DNA of 64,000 bases, taken from assembly GCA_036346395.1 (NCBI GenBank), contig CM070606.1, positions 17,346,915-17,410,914 of the forward strand, read 5' to 3'. Every line of letters starts with the position of its first letter. Position 1 is the first letter of the stretch. This DNA comes from Hsuehochloa calcarea (taxonomy: Eukaryota; Streptophyta; Magnoliopsida; Poales; Poaceae). Under the pieces are notes generated by a model. The model did not search any database. It saw only the letters and a program-made list of their open reading frames with translations, and was not told where the DNA came from. Below, in pieces: positions 51,713 through 63,740 of the stretch. The position numbers and the translations under genes are program-made.

Positions 51713-54700
51713 AAAACCGCGAGTATCATCGGTGGGAGAGCGATTCAGCGGCTTCATCTTCCAAATTCACGGTGGTTCGGTTCAGACTACGGCGCGATCT
51801 ACGCACCACACTTCCCTCGGTGGATTCCTCCTTGATGTTTCCTCGGCACCTCGGCGAGGTTCTATTGGAACCCGTCATCAGCTGCACCTCCGTCGTCTGC
51901 TTGCTCTGCGGCGGTTTACAGGCACCCTCGCGAGTGTCGGAGCTTCCTCGCCCGGCGCCTCCAGAGTCTCGCCATGCCCACTCCGGATACTATAAGGCGA
52001 CTGGCGTGGTGGCAGTACTTTGCTAGTCGACTTCGCATGATGCTTTTGTATTGTTTGATTACGGTGCTACGTATTCATTTGTGTCCACAGAGTTTGTTAG
52101 AAGAAGCGAGTTTGAGTCTGCGGTTCATCTCTGAGTCGTGGTGGTCGAGTTCTCGGGGTCTTATTTCGGCTCTGATTTATGCAGGATGTTCTATTGATAT
52201 CGATGGTGAGGTTTTCACCGCTAACCTTATAGTAATTCAATTGGCACCTTTTGATGTCATGCAGGTATGGGTGGTTATTCGATGTCGGGCCAAGATCTGT
52301 TATACGGAAGGCGGTGATTACGCAAGCTCCTTCCTGAAGAACCGGTATTCGAGTGCACGTCGATTCGGCGTTCGTCTTTGGCTAGTCGATGCCCTAGCGC
52401 GCGCGTCAACCTATGGATTGCTTTGGTCCCTCAATGAAAAGATTGGCTCTTTATTGCGTATCGAGGAGATACCGATTGTGAATGAGTTTTTGATGTTTTC
52501 CTGCGGAACTTCAGGATGCCTCCGTGCGGAGAGTGGAGTTCGGATTGATCTTAATCTGGAGCGCGACCCATATCGATGTCTCCTTATCGGTTGGCACGAC
52601 CATTTCAAGAAGAATTGAAGAAAGCAGTTGGGCGACTGTTGTCCAAGGGTATGATTCGGCGTAGCGTCTCACCTTAGGAGCACATGTGCTTTTCACCAAG
52701 AAGAAGGATGGCGGTTAGGCGCATGTGCGTAGATTATCGGGCTCTTAACCAAGCAGCGGTGAAGAATAAATATCCATTACCCGTATCGAGGATCTCTTGA
52801 TCAATTGAAGGGAGCAAAATATTCTCGAAGATTGACCTTGATCGGTACAATCAGTTCGTGTTCGGGAGCGGGACATCGAGAAGGCGACTTTTTCCACGGT
52901 ATGGCCATTATGAGTACAAAGTTATGTCTTTTGGGTGGCGAATGCTCCTGCGATTTTCATGGAGGCAATGAGCAGTATGCTACACCAATACCTCGATGAT
53001 TTTGTTGTCGTATTTATCGGCGATATCTTGATCTATTCCAAAGCGGAAGAGGATCACGCTCGACATCGAAGTTGGTACTTGAAGCGAGAAAGAACCAATT
53101 CTATGCCAAATTGAAGAAGTGCGAGTTACGGATTTACGAGGTGGGGTTTCTAGGCCATGTTATCAATCAAGATGGTATATCGGTTGATCCTAGCAAGATC
53201 TCTGGTGGTAGAATGGGCAAGACCAACCAATGTCAAAGAGGTGAGGAGTTTTACGGGATTAGCGGGTTATTACGGCGCGCCGTGGAGGTTTCTCCACTAT
53301 TGCTAGACCGATGTCGGTGACACGAAAGGAGTTAAATTTCATTGGGCGAGCGTGTGGCGCAATTTTGTCGCGTTAAAGGAAAGGTTGGTGTATGCACCAA
53401 TTACGCACTTCTGAACACAGGAAGCGGTTCACCATCTATTCGGATGCGTTCATAGTTGGACTTGGTTGTGTGCTTATGCAAGAAAGCAAAGTGATTGCCT
53501 ACGCATCGCGACAGCTGAAGAAGCATGAACAGAATTATCCTACTCATGATCTCGAGTTGGCCGTAGTGGTCCTCGCGCTGAAAATCTGGCGCCATTATTT
53601 GTACGGCGAGTCTTGTGACATTTTCACTGATCACAAGAGTCTGAAATATATCTTTACCCAGAAAGATTTGAACCTAAGACAGAGAAGATGGTTGGAGTTG
53701 ATTAAGGATTATGATCTCACTATTCAGTATCATCCCGGCAAGGCTAACGTAGTAGCGGATGCTTTGAGTCGGAAGGCGACACCCCCTACCCTTAGTTGTC
53801 TTATCGCAGATTTTGAACGCATGGATATATCCTTTTGTTTTGCGGGTACCGCCCAGTCTGAGACTCGGTTGCTTCTAGAGTCAGCTCTTCCGGATAGAGT
53901 GCGGGAAGCTCAACAGCAAGATCAGATGCTTCAGCGGGCGAAGAAGCGATGTATCGAGGGCAAGCAAGGTCATTTCAGCATAGACCAGTCTGGTGCCCTG
54001 CGCTTTAAAGGACGTATCTGTGTTCCCCAAGAGGCCCAAATTAAAGATGAGATTTTAAAGGAAGCACACGAACTCAGATATCTTGTACATCCAGTGAGAC
54101 CAAGATGTACAAAGACTTAAAGCGGAACCACGGTGGAAGAGGATGAAAGTTGACATCGCGCGATCGTAGCTTCTTGCGAGTCATCAGCGTGTCAAGAGTG
54201 AGCACAAACGGCCAGCAGGGTTATTGCAACCTTTGGAGGTCCCAATTTGGCCGTGGGATGATATATCTATGGATTTTGTGGTTGGATTACCTCGCACGCA
54301 GCGAGGGAAGGATGTTATTTGGGTTATTGTGGACCGGCTCAGTAAGTCTGCTCACTTCATTACTATCAGCACAACTAATTCCGCAAGTGACTTGGCTCCT
54401 CTCTATGTGCGGGAGGTGGTGCGATTGCATGGAGTGCCCAAAATAATTATTTCTGATCGATATGCTAAATTTGTCGCCAAGTTCTGGGAAAGTTTGCAGA
54501 GTGCTTTGGGTACACAGCTTCGTCTTAGCACGGCTTTTCACCCACAAACGGATGGTCGATCGGCGCACAATTCGGACATTGGAAGATATGCTCGGTGTTG
54601 TGTTTTATCACGGAAAGGAAGTTGGGAAGATCATTTATCGTTGGCGAGTTTGCTTATAATACTTGATTATCATGCGGTATTCGGCGGCACCATTCGAGGT

Positions 54701-55290
54701 TCTTTATGGGCGTAAGTGCGAGTCCCGTTGTGTTGGGATGAGGTTGGAGAGCGGCGATCTTAGGTCCCGATTGGGTCCAACAAGCGGTGGCGGGGTGGCG
54801 AAGTTAAGCGAAGTTGTTAGCTGCTCGAGCCGAGCGGAAGAGTTCGCCGATGTGAGGCGGCGAGACACGGAGTTTGAAGTGGGGGCGAAGTTACGCTGAG
54901 AGTGTCGCCATCCAAAGGTGTGGTGCGGTTTGGCACAAAGGAAAGCTTAGTCAAGGTATGTTGGACCTTTTCCAATCGTGTCACGAATTGGAAAACTAGC
55001 TTACCGTTTGGACCTTCCCGACTCCATGAAGGGGTCCACAATGTATTTCATGTGTCAATGTTGCGGAAATTTACGAGGATCCGGACCATGTCATTCCTTT
55101 GGAGCCTTTGATTATTGAGCAAGATCTTACTATTGAATCCGGCGGTGAGAATATTAGAAGGAGGCGGAGCAGGTTACGAGGAACAAGACCACAAGTATGT
55201 CAAAGTTCTTTGGTCTCATCGGTGAGAGAGAGGCCACTTGGGAGTTGGAGTCCGCATGCGAGAACAATACCCGACACATTCGTTTGGTAA
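51713..55290 (+). pseudogene. pol of element C (PR-RT-RH-IN)
   Basis: The protease has FDYGATYSFVS (Asp 52057-52059) and IDGEVFTANLIVI near 52200. The RT catalytic motif is FIGDILIYS (53013 on), with Gly in place of the first Asp. RNase H is in a 242-codon open stretch (53392-54120): YSDAFIVGLGCVLMQES, YPTHDLELAVVVLALKIW, FTDHKSLKYIFTQKDLNLRQ, HPGKANVVADALSRKA. The integrase core is open from 54224: SMDFVVGLPRTQRGKD (Asp 54272-54274) and IIISDRYAKFVAKFW (Asp 54455-54457). The glutamate block after HPQTDG is destroyed. A C-terminal GVHNVFHVSMLRKF and a damaged chromodomain-like tail end near 55290. Confidence 0.9.
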
Positions 55291-55352
55291 TTATCTAAGT
55301 TGTTCATCTATCTTTCTCGAAGTTTGTTGCGTAGATTCGAGTCGAATATTTT

Positions 55353-55365
55353 CTAAGGGGATAGA
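55353..55365 (+). other. Polypurine tract of element C
   Basis: CTAAGGGGATAGA lies directly before the LTR start TGTAATACC. A similar tract precedes the C2 LTR at 58061-58072. Confidence 0.75.
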
Positions 55366-55366
55366 G

Positions 55367-57578
55367 TGTAATACCTCATAAATCCACTAGGTTGTATCGT
55401 TTGAATGTGCAGGAATGTTATTCAAAACGAGATTTAAAACTTTAGAATCGCATTCGGTAAAGAGGGAAGTCGGAGGAGAAAAGAATTAGTTTTAAATCGA
55501 ATTTACCGATCCATGAGGGTTAATGAAGCTTTCCGCTAACCTGGGCCAAGGGGGGCCAGCCGGCCCACTAGGGAACCGGCCATAAAAGGGGGGGCGCCAC
55601 TCCACCAACCCTAGCCGGCCACCTCCCCCCCACCTAGCCGCCACCCCCTTTTTCCCCTCTTGCGCCCTTCCTCCCCTATCCACCCCACCGCGGCGCCACA
55701 TCCCACAGTTGGGCGCCGCCTCCTCCCAAGGTCGTCGCCCATTGGTGCATCCGAAGTTACCCTCTAGGATCCCCGAGCGTTCCTCCTCCGATCTGTCCTC
55801 CGGCGGGCTGCTTCCTCTCCGTGTGTTCGCTGTTGTGTGGCCGGCCAAGGAAGAAGAAGGGAGACCAGCGGGGAGTGGTTCTTCGTCGTGCTACGGGTCT
55901 TCAAGGGTAACGAGCACCTCGATTCATTGTTTGATCGGTTTTTGTTGCGGTAGAGATCATTTGAGTCGCGTCAGATTAGTATTCCAGAATTTACAGATTA
56001 GGTCAGAACGTTGAACGGCAAGTTACGGTACTGTCGAGAACGAATCTGGGGTTTTTCCCTTCTAGAGTTTTATTCCTGGGAACGTTAGCTTTCTTTTGGC
56101 ACCGAGATCAGGAAAATCCGAGCTGTAGTTTGGGAGATATGAATTTTTTATTACGAACTGTCCGGTCTGTCTGAAAACTGAGGTAAGTAGGTTTGTCCCT
56201 CGGTTTTGTTCAAATTAGGGGCCGAATCAGAACCTTCACCCAACTAAGTTATTTTAGCCCTTAAAATTATCTTTCCAAGATGATAAGAATCATTCTCATT
56301 GGATCAGTAGGTTGAAAGTTACGCCATTTTCTTTATCTCTGATCTGTTTCTGGACAGACGTAGATGGGTTGTGTTTAACTGTTAATTAGCCCTCTGTTTT
56401 GGCAGATTCAGGGGATCCCGCCAACTAATGTTTTGTAGCCTGGTCCGTTAGGAATCAGTGAGCACTAGTTTCATGTCTTTTAGAGTTACAGACAATTAAT
56501 GGTGAATTTTCTCGTACGACTGCCAGAAGATAGGTAATCTGGACTTTTAGTGTAGAGGTCAAATTGAACCTTTGGGCGTGTGGGTTGATTAGAGAGTATC
56601 GTAGAACACGTGTAGCTATTCCATATTCTATTATCCTTATTCCGTGGCAATACTTGTGTAGGCGGTGAGACGGTGGGTGGGAGGACACATTCGTTGCTTC
56701 CCAGTACATCACAGCACTGAAGGCAAGTGCAATGCTAATTTGTGTGATTTCAATGATTGCATGTTAAAGTCAGTACCTTATGAATATTCTTGTGACTTGA
56801 GTATGATGTGATAGATTTCAACATCACCTTCTATGATAAATTGAGATGAAGTCATGTTATGCATTCCATTCCATGCACGCATGCTTTCTTTGCCATCCAC
56901 GGGAGTGGAAACTTGACTAAGTCTCATTAATTCCAATATGGGCATGTAAGACCTACCATTCCAAAGTAGGCAGTTTTGGACATTCCGTATGAAACGTTCT
57001 TCATACGGTTTGGGTCCCCGCTCTTGGTTAAGGCGGCTTAAGTGAACACCGCGGGTGTGTCACTTGTTATCTGCAGTATAATCACGTGAGAGGTCCATAC
57101 TCCTTCAATGCATACATTCATACCATGCCTTCGCAAACTCATGGATGCAATTGTTATTACTTGGCATATTCTTCTGATTCAGAACCCTTTGTGATATAAT
57201 CATTGTGCTTGCTGAGTTTCGACTCACCCTTGTTTTTATTTGTTTAGGTGAATTCCGGTGATCTTGTTGCTAGCGGGAGGGAGTAGTCCAGCACGTTCCA
57301 CACCCACGAATAAATCATACATTTATTAAGATTCTATTTACGTTTATTTGGTTTAATTATAATGTGATGAATTGTAATAAATGTCACTTGGATGTTCATC
57401 TTTCTCTCTATTGTTAATTCTTGTTTTAATATATTGATGAACTGATAGTAAACTCTAGATTGTTATCTGGATTATTCATTTATTTATCTTTGAATGCGAT
57501 ATTAATCTTAGGAGTTGATTAGTATGTTGGTCTGTTAGGTGGCATCTTGTCTTCCGAATAGATAGGGTGTTTTCTTGA
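55367..57578 (+). repeat. 3' LTR of element C
   Basis: It is about 2.2 kb, starts TGTAATACCTC and is collinear with the 5' LTR. Similarity ends at TTCTTGATTC, in the middle of what should be GGGTGTTACA-like end sequence, so the exact 3' end is uncertain. The dyad GAGT-TTCG-ACTC is at 57214-57225. Confidence 0.8.
57214..57225 (+). other. Conserved LTR stem-loop (3' LTR C)
   Basis: GAGT-TTCG-ACTC, then ACCC and a T-rich run ending TTTAGGTGA. It lies 353 bp before the end of LTR similarity. A TTCG tetraloop is known to be very stable in RNA. Confidence 0.6.
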
Positions 57579-58072
57579 TTCTCATTTGAGTTTTGTGTCG
57601 TTGACTTGTATTTTCCGCAATTTGAGTTGGCGCTGTGTTGGCGTGTTTATTCTTTCTAAATTCAGACAAACCGCAAGTATTTGGTTTAGGCGTTCGAGTG
57701 ATTTCTCCTTTGGTTGTCGTGGTGTTCATTTGTAAACTGCTTATTTGGAAAATGGATTTGTTTTCGAGATGATTGTCAAATTTGGAATCTAACCTTTTGG
57801 TGGAGAGTTAGCATTGCGTGGATGCGATGAGGACTCTCTATTTCTAGTTGGATTCTCTTCGTTTTTTGAAAGTTGTAGAAATGAGAACGTTGGCTTATCG
57901 CGTTGACCATCTCGGGTCCTTATGCGAAGTACGCATCGTCTGGTGTGCTCGAGTGTTAAGCGAGTATCTTTGCAATTCCAAGCTTGGAATATCGCTGTTT
58001 CATTCCAGTCGTAATTTCCTTACATTTAGATTGGCGTGCAGATTCGAGGTCGAATCCTGTTAAGGGGTAGAA
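57579..58072 (+). mobile_element. Internal tail and PPT of C-related element C2
   Basis: This is noncoding apart from short frames. The last 40 bp (GATTCGAGGTCGAATCCTGT then TAAGGGGTAGAA) parallel the sequence before the 3' LTR of C and include a dyad TTCGAGGTCGAA. The LTR follows at 58073. The rest of C2 pol is absent, so the copy is truncated by, or recombined with, element C. Confidence 0.65.
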
Positions 58073-59475
58073 TGTAATACCGGATTCGGATCGGGCAATT
58101 AAAAAGGTTGGGAGGAAAATGCAAACAAGAACTGAAATTTCTGAATCGGCGGGGTTTTGTGATCTTCCGACAACACGGGCTGGGCACAGCCGGAGGGCCC
58201 ATGAGAGGGGCCAGCCAAGGGGTTTTTCCTCATCCCCAAACCCTAGCATATTCCTCTCTCTCCCCACTCCCCTCCCCAAGCCGCCACCCCCTCCTCCCCC
58301 TCTCCAACCGGCCGCCACCCTCCTCCTTGTCATATGCCAAACTTGTTCATCAGATTTGGGTAAGTTCCGTACGTTTGCTGATCTACCCACCTCTTAGAAA
58401 GTTGTAGCCCTTGATCTTAGCTTTCTTTAGGCACCAAGATCATCTGATTTGGAGTTACGGTTTAGGAGATATTGTAGTTTTACCGCGACTGTCCAGGACA
58501 GCTGAGGTGTTTTGGCAGATTTTCTTGTCGGGCCGTTATGAATTACATAGACGCCGAATCTCGGGTTTTCGTCTCCTAGAGTTATGTTCCTGGTTTCCTT
58601 AGCTTTCTTTTGGTACCAAGATCACGAGATTCCACCCTGTGGTTTAGGAGATATAAATTTTTAACCGCACACTACTATGTCTGTCAGAGATTTTGGAGAC
58701 TGTTGGTTGCTCATCGGTTTTGATCTAGTTACAGTCAGATTCAGAACTCCCACCCAAATAGGTTATTGTAGCCCTTTAAATTATATTTCCAAGTTGATAA
58801 AGATCACCTCTATTAGATCAGTATAATAAAAGTTACGTCATTTTTTTTACCACTGTTCTGAAATCTGGGCAGATATCTGTTAGTATTTTCAACTGTTGTT
58901 TAGGCCACTGTTTTGACCGAATCAAAGGATTCCACCAACTAGAGTTTTGTAGCATGGTGCATTAAGATTATTTGAGCACTGGTTTCAATTAATTATGAGT
59001 TACGGATATTTAATTACGATTTTTCTCGTACCGCTGATCGGAAGAAATGAAATCAGTATAGTTTATTTTCAATTTGGGTCTGTGCGGTATATTGGGTAGT
59101 CAGGAGATATTGTAGAACACCGGTAGCAATGTATTTCCAACTTGTTCTTATTTCGGGAACACTTGTGTAGGCGGTGAGGCATCGCGTGTGGGGACACCTT
59201 CATTGCTTGCTAGCGCGTCGCAACGCGAAAGGCAAGTACATTGAATCCTTTACATTGATGAATGATGTGTTTGTGTTCATGCTAATGTTTCTATGATTCA
59301 TATTTTCAATCAACGAAGTTACTCAACATTCATATTCCAGTACAGACAAGTATTGCATATTAACTTGTGGTGTTTTCAATTGAATGCATGATAATGTGAT
59401 GCATACGTGTATGTTCTTGCACTTGTTCATGATGTTGACATGTTTCAAATTGATAATTGAGAAAAGATGATATTT
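58073..59475 (+). repeat. 3' LTR of C2, first part
   Basis: It starts TGTAATACCGG and follows the C LTR layout (GC-rich start, then a CTTTAGGCACCAAGATCA-type phrase repeated near 58430 and 58610, and GGAGATATTGTAG), but it is clearly diverged. It is interrupted at 59476 by the solo LTR and resumes at 63741. Confidence 0.75.
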
Positions 59476-60537
59476 TGTAACATCCCAAATTGGGTTTGTG
59501 TTTCAAATGTAATAAAAATGAGGATAAATTAAAACTTTTGCTGCCTCATGTATTGATACAGTGTTTGAAACCTCTTTCCTTTAATTGGTGGAAATTAAAA
59601 CTCAAAATTTCCCCAATTAAATTCAAGTCATAAATCTCCTCAATGAAAATCTGGTGCCCAACCCCTGAAAATAATTTTCATTGGACCTAGGAGTGATGTT
59701 TAACACCTCAGAATTATTTCATAATTTTCAGAAATTATTTGATAATTTTTGAGACAAGTCAAACATTAGTCAAACTCCTAAAATAGCCTTCTGGAATTTC
59801 TGGAGAAAGTTTCAGTGCATGAAAATCTCTGAAAGTTTTATGAGAGGTTCCCTCTACTTTCAGCAAGCTCCAGTTAAAATTTCGTAAATTTTAGAGTTTG
59901 TTTGCTACCTTAAATAATTCCTCAAAGATCAGTTATTCAAATTCAAACCCTAACTGGTTTTCACTGTTCCTTGGGTTCGAGTCGGACTCAGGCTCAAGCC
60001 ACTTGACTCGGCCCAGTCAACTAACCGCACCGGCTCGGTCGTTTGGGCGCGGGCGTTGCGCGTCGTTGGATCAGCATCGAACGGCTCACGATCGCGTGAA
60101 CGTTCGGACCATTCGCCTTGCCGATCCATGTGAACCGTTGGATTCTAAATCAAGGGCTCGATTCGCGGGAGCGTTCGGACCGTCTGAGCGCCTCGCGCAA
60201 TGTAAACCATAGGATCCAAATCAGCGGCTCGGGCTAAAATGGGCGCTCAAACCGTTCTAATCACCCGTTGCTTTTGGGGCGTCGATTTCAATCAACGGTG
60301 GAAAAGTCATGTCCTTCCTCGGAGTGCAGCGCGGTGAGTCAAGCAATGGCGTGGCGGGAGAAGCGCTCGATGTGCGATCACCTCTGTGGTCACCTTTAAA
60401 TGGCTAGCTCATGCGCATTAAATGCACGTCGTGCTCCTCCTCGAAGTCCATGGTTCAAGCTGCTCCCATCGCTCTCAAGTGCTCGATGGCGGTATTGACC
60501 GAGGGAGATATTGCCGTTGCTCACTTGCCATTCCCGC

Positions 60538-60545
60538 TATATAAG
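60538..60545 (+). promoter_or_regulatory. TATA box of solo LTR A3
   Basis: TATATAAG in the context CCCGCTATATAAGCTCC corresponds to TATTTAAG of LTR A. Confidence 0.6.
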
Positions 60546-63289
60546 CTCCTCTGGTCCTTCCATTGAAGCCTTTCAAACACCTCATAGCTCCAAAGAACCT
60601 CTCCGGTGTTTGCTTGAGCTCAAAACTTGAAACCTTCATTGCGCCATTCTTAGAGCTTCAAGCTCTTGGTGAAGGCGGTACCTGAGCTTCATCCCTTCGG
60701 TCTTGCTCCTCTCGATTCCTCTCACCTCGGTGATCTTTAACCCTTACTCAATTTGGGTTTTCCATGAGGCGGCTTAATTTTGGATTTCCCCTTTTTGGCG
60801 AAAGCCCTATTTTCTTCATCGAGGCGGCTCAGGTCCTCTCTGCATTCTCGTGCTCGAGTAACCCCTCTTTAGTCCCTAGTTGAGTGGCACCGCTTGCTTG
60901 GACCGCGTGAGCTCATTTGCCATTTCGTTTTTGACCGGTTTGGTCATCTCATCATCTCGGCTTGCGGCGTTCTAAACGCGCGGCTGAAATTTTTGGTTTC
61001 TTTGGGTGCGCAAGATTGTTAGCAACCCATTTTGGGCACTTGCTCGCACCGCCGCGGCCAGGGTCGCCGGCGATGATCCTCCCTTCACCGTCGTTTTATC
61101 GGATGAAAATAGGGGCGAGCGTTTGATCGACGTTCGCTGTGGACCGTTGGATCCAAGATCAACGGTCCAGATCTGAATGAACGTTCGGACCATCCGAACG
61201 GTTCGATCCGCGTGGACCGTTGGATCCAAGATCAACGGTTCATGTGCGTGTAAACGTTCGGACCGCCAGACCTCCTTTGGCATCTGGTTCGTTAATTTTT
61301 CATCCAACGGTTGATGCTTAGGGTTGGCCCGTTCACTCTGTTGCTGCGCGTGTGGGCTGTTGGATCGATGATCTTCGGCCCATGTTCTTCCACGTCGTTT
61401 ATCTGGGTTATATTTCTCGGGTAGAGTTATTTATCAACTGAAAAATAGTTTTATCTTCTAAAATGCATAAGTAATTTTCGGTAACTTCAAAAATGATAAA
61501 ACTAGTGCCATTATTTTTCATTCTTAGTAAACTTATGTCCAGTATAGGTTGCTCATTTATCTCAGTAGCAGAAAAGATTTATTTTGAAAGTAAGCATTAA
61601 ACTGATTATCTTTACAACAGAAAAATAGTGAATCTTAGAAAACTCATAACTAATTATTGCAAGCTCCAAATGAGATGAATCCAGTGGGGTTGTTCATCTT
61701 ATGAGGTGCTTGATTTACCATAAAAATTTTAGTAGCTCCACCATTCTAGAAAAATTTCACTAAAATCATTGCTTAGGTGAATAGTGCTATTTTTTTATTT
61801 TCTGGCCGACTGAAAATGTTTTGGCCATAACTTTTGCATTGAGAATCCAAATCAATTGGTTCTTGTTGCTTTAGTTCATAAAAATTATGTTCTTTCTACT
61901 GTAAAAATTGGAGGACTTTTTGCTGAGTTTTGCTGTTGCATATTTTGATGTTTCTCGCCTTATTGGTTCTTGTTGGTTCTTTCGATAGGTTGCTTCAATA
62001 TTGATAATATCGAGAGTGATCCTCTGCAGCAAAACAGCGAGCTTCGGCAAGGCAAGATGTTTGATCATAAATGTCCCATTACTTTCAAAGTCTAATATTT
62101 TGGTTACAAATTATATGTATGCATTGCTTTTGTGTCCAATTAATTTTGTCCTGTTTAGAGGTAGCTATTCCTAATGCATTGTTGCCATTAAAATGTTATC
62201 CCCTGCCACAACCATAAGTTATTATCATCGCTGGTGAATTAGAGCCCGGTGATTTAATTATGCTCTTTTACTGTCTTTGCGATGTCATGCTTAGAAATGC
62301 TTAGCTACCGGTAGAATTGGGCGGTTATCGACTTAGTCGATGACCTTGATCACACAAATCATTTTGTTTATTTTTGGTTCAGCACCTTATGCTTTTGTTT
62401 TGTAAAAACCGAAAATGAAACAAAATGAATTGACTTGGGCACAATGGCATGATGGTGTGATTGTTGGGTGTGACAAGGAAAGGTGCCCAGGTCCCTAAGG
62501 ACCGAATTGTTGCTTGCGCCACTGATCTAAGTACTTTTGCATACTAACCACATGAGGGTTATATGGGACCCCTCTTGACCTAGTACTTTGGAGTGTGTTA
62601 TCTCCGAGTCGCAGGAGGAGCGTTGTGTGTGTTGTGTGAAAAAGAATTGTGTTCTTGTGTTGGGTGTGCGGTGGTGGAGTTTAGGGATGGACTCTCCACC
62701 TCGAGGCGTCATGATTGTCAGAGGCTTTACAGTGATGGGTAGTTGTCAGAGGTGGGCCACGACCCGACACAGCGTATGGGTTTCTATCCATGCAGGCGAC
62801 TCGAATGTAATACATAATATTGGAAAAGTCTCGTAGGACTTAGCGATGTAGGCATACCTAAGGAAGTGTGCTTAATAGCTTGGCAAAAGGCGGTGCAGGC
62901 GTGTGGGTAAAATGGTACACCTGCGAGGATAAAACTATTCGAATAGCCTCGTCCTAGGTTATGGACACGCTTGGGGATTTCACGCAAGATCTAGACTTCA
63001 ACAAGCTGTTTTGTTTTAAAATTAAAAACTTGACATGGTTGGTGCGAATGGGTAATTGGGCTATTGTGGTGGCTATTGGGTTAGCCACTTCGGGACTATT
63101 TCTTGTTGTTGATACTTGATTACTCTGTTTTTATCAAATAAAATCAGGTTGTAAAATTGCCTTTGATCTATTACACTATTGCAAATAAAACTTGCTTTAT
63201 GCTTACAAACTTGAGTCTAGCTTTGCTCCACTTAAATAAGCTTGCATATAGTTATTATACAGATCTGTTATCATTCTTATATATCTTGC

Positions 63290-63306
63290 AGTACATTCAA
63301 AGTACT
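63290..63306 (+). other. Conserved LTR stem-loop (solo LTR A3)
   Basis: AGTAC-ATTCAAA-GTACT, then CACCC and the pyrimidine-rich run to TCTGCAG at 63336-63342. It lies 434 bp before the LTR end. Confidence 0.6.
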
Positions 63307-63740
63307 CACCCGACTTTTCTTTGGTTTGCTTTTGTTCTGCAGAGGAAGAAGGTGAGCCCCTAGGGCTTCACTTACGTGAGATGTCTTCTTGAGTTCGACG
63401 GCTAGCGGCGGCACAGTCGGTTGCCTTGTGGGTAAAGGCACACCGTTGGGCTCTTTGTTTATCGCCATCTTATGGCACTTTTGCTTCATTGTTACGTAAC
63501 TTTTACTGTTGGCGGTTGGCCTCTTTGTTATATTACTCTTGAATATTATTATGTATGTCTTTATTTTGTTACGTGCTTTCGGTTCTATGTGATTGAATGG
63601 AATTGATGCATGAACTTTTGTGAGAGGGTGTATACTACACTGCAGGAAGTATACATTCCTCGGCGTCCGAGTTATTATGCTTATGATGATAGGTCAAGTG
63701 GTGACTAATCATTATAAGCTTAATAATCCGAGGCGTCACA

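Larger units (their letters stand above)
48795..57578 (+). mobile_element. Element C: gypsy element with internal 5' deletion
   Basis: Two closely similar LTRs (48795-51023 and 55367-57578) flank an internal region that starts directly inside gag. PBS, leader and the gag N-terminus are absent. Pol is of chromovirus type but a different lineage from A and B (protease FDYGATYSF, integrase WPWDDISMDFVVGLP). The 5' LTR lacks the first bases TGTAA that the 3' LTR has. No target duplication is visible. Confidence 0.8.
59476..63740 (+). mobile_element. Solo LTR of the A family (A3)
   Basis: The 4265 bp run from TGTAACATCCC to GAGGCGTCACA without internal sequence, so this is a solo LTR left by LTR-LTR recombination or a truncated copy. 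It is diverged from LTR A but collinear. It has TATATAAG at 60538-60545, repeat modules on both sides of it, a palindrome module (62904-62975), a stem-loop (63290-63306) and the AGGAAGAAG/GTGAG segment (63343 on). Host C2 LTR sequence continues on both sides. The flanking five bases TATTT and TGATG do not match. Confidence 0.8.
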
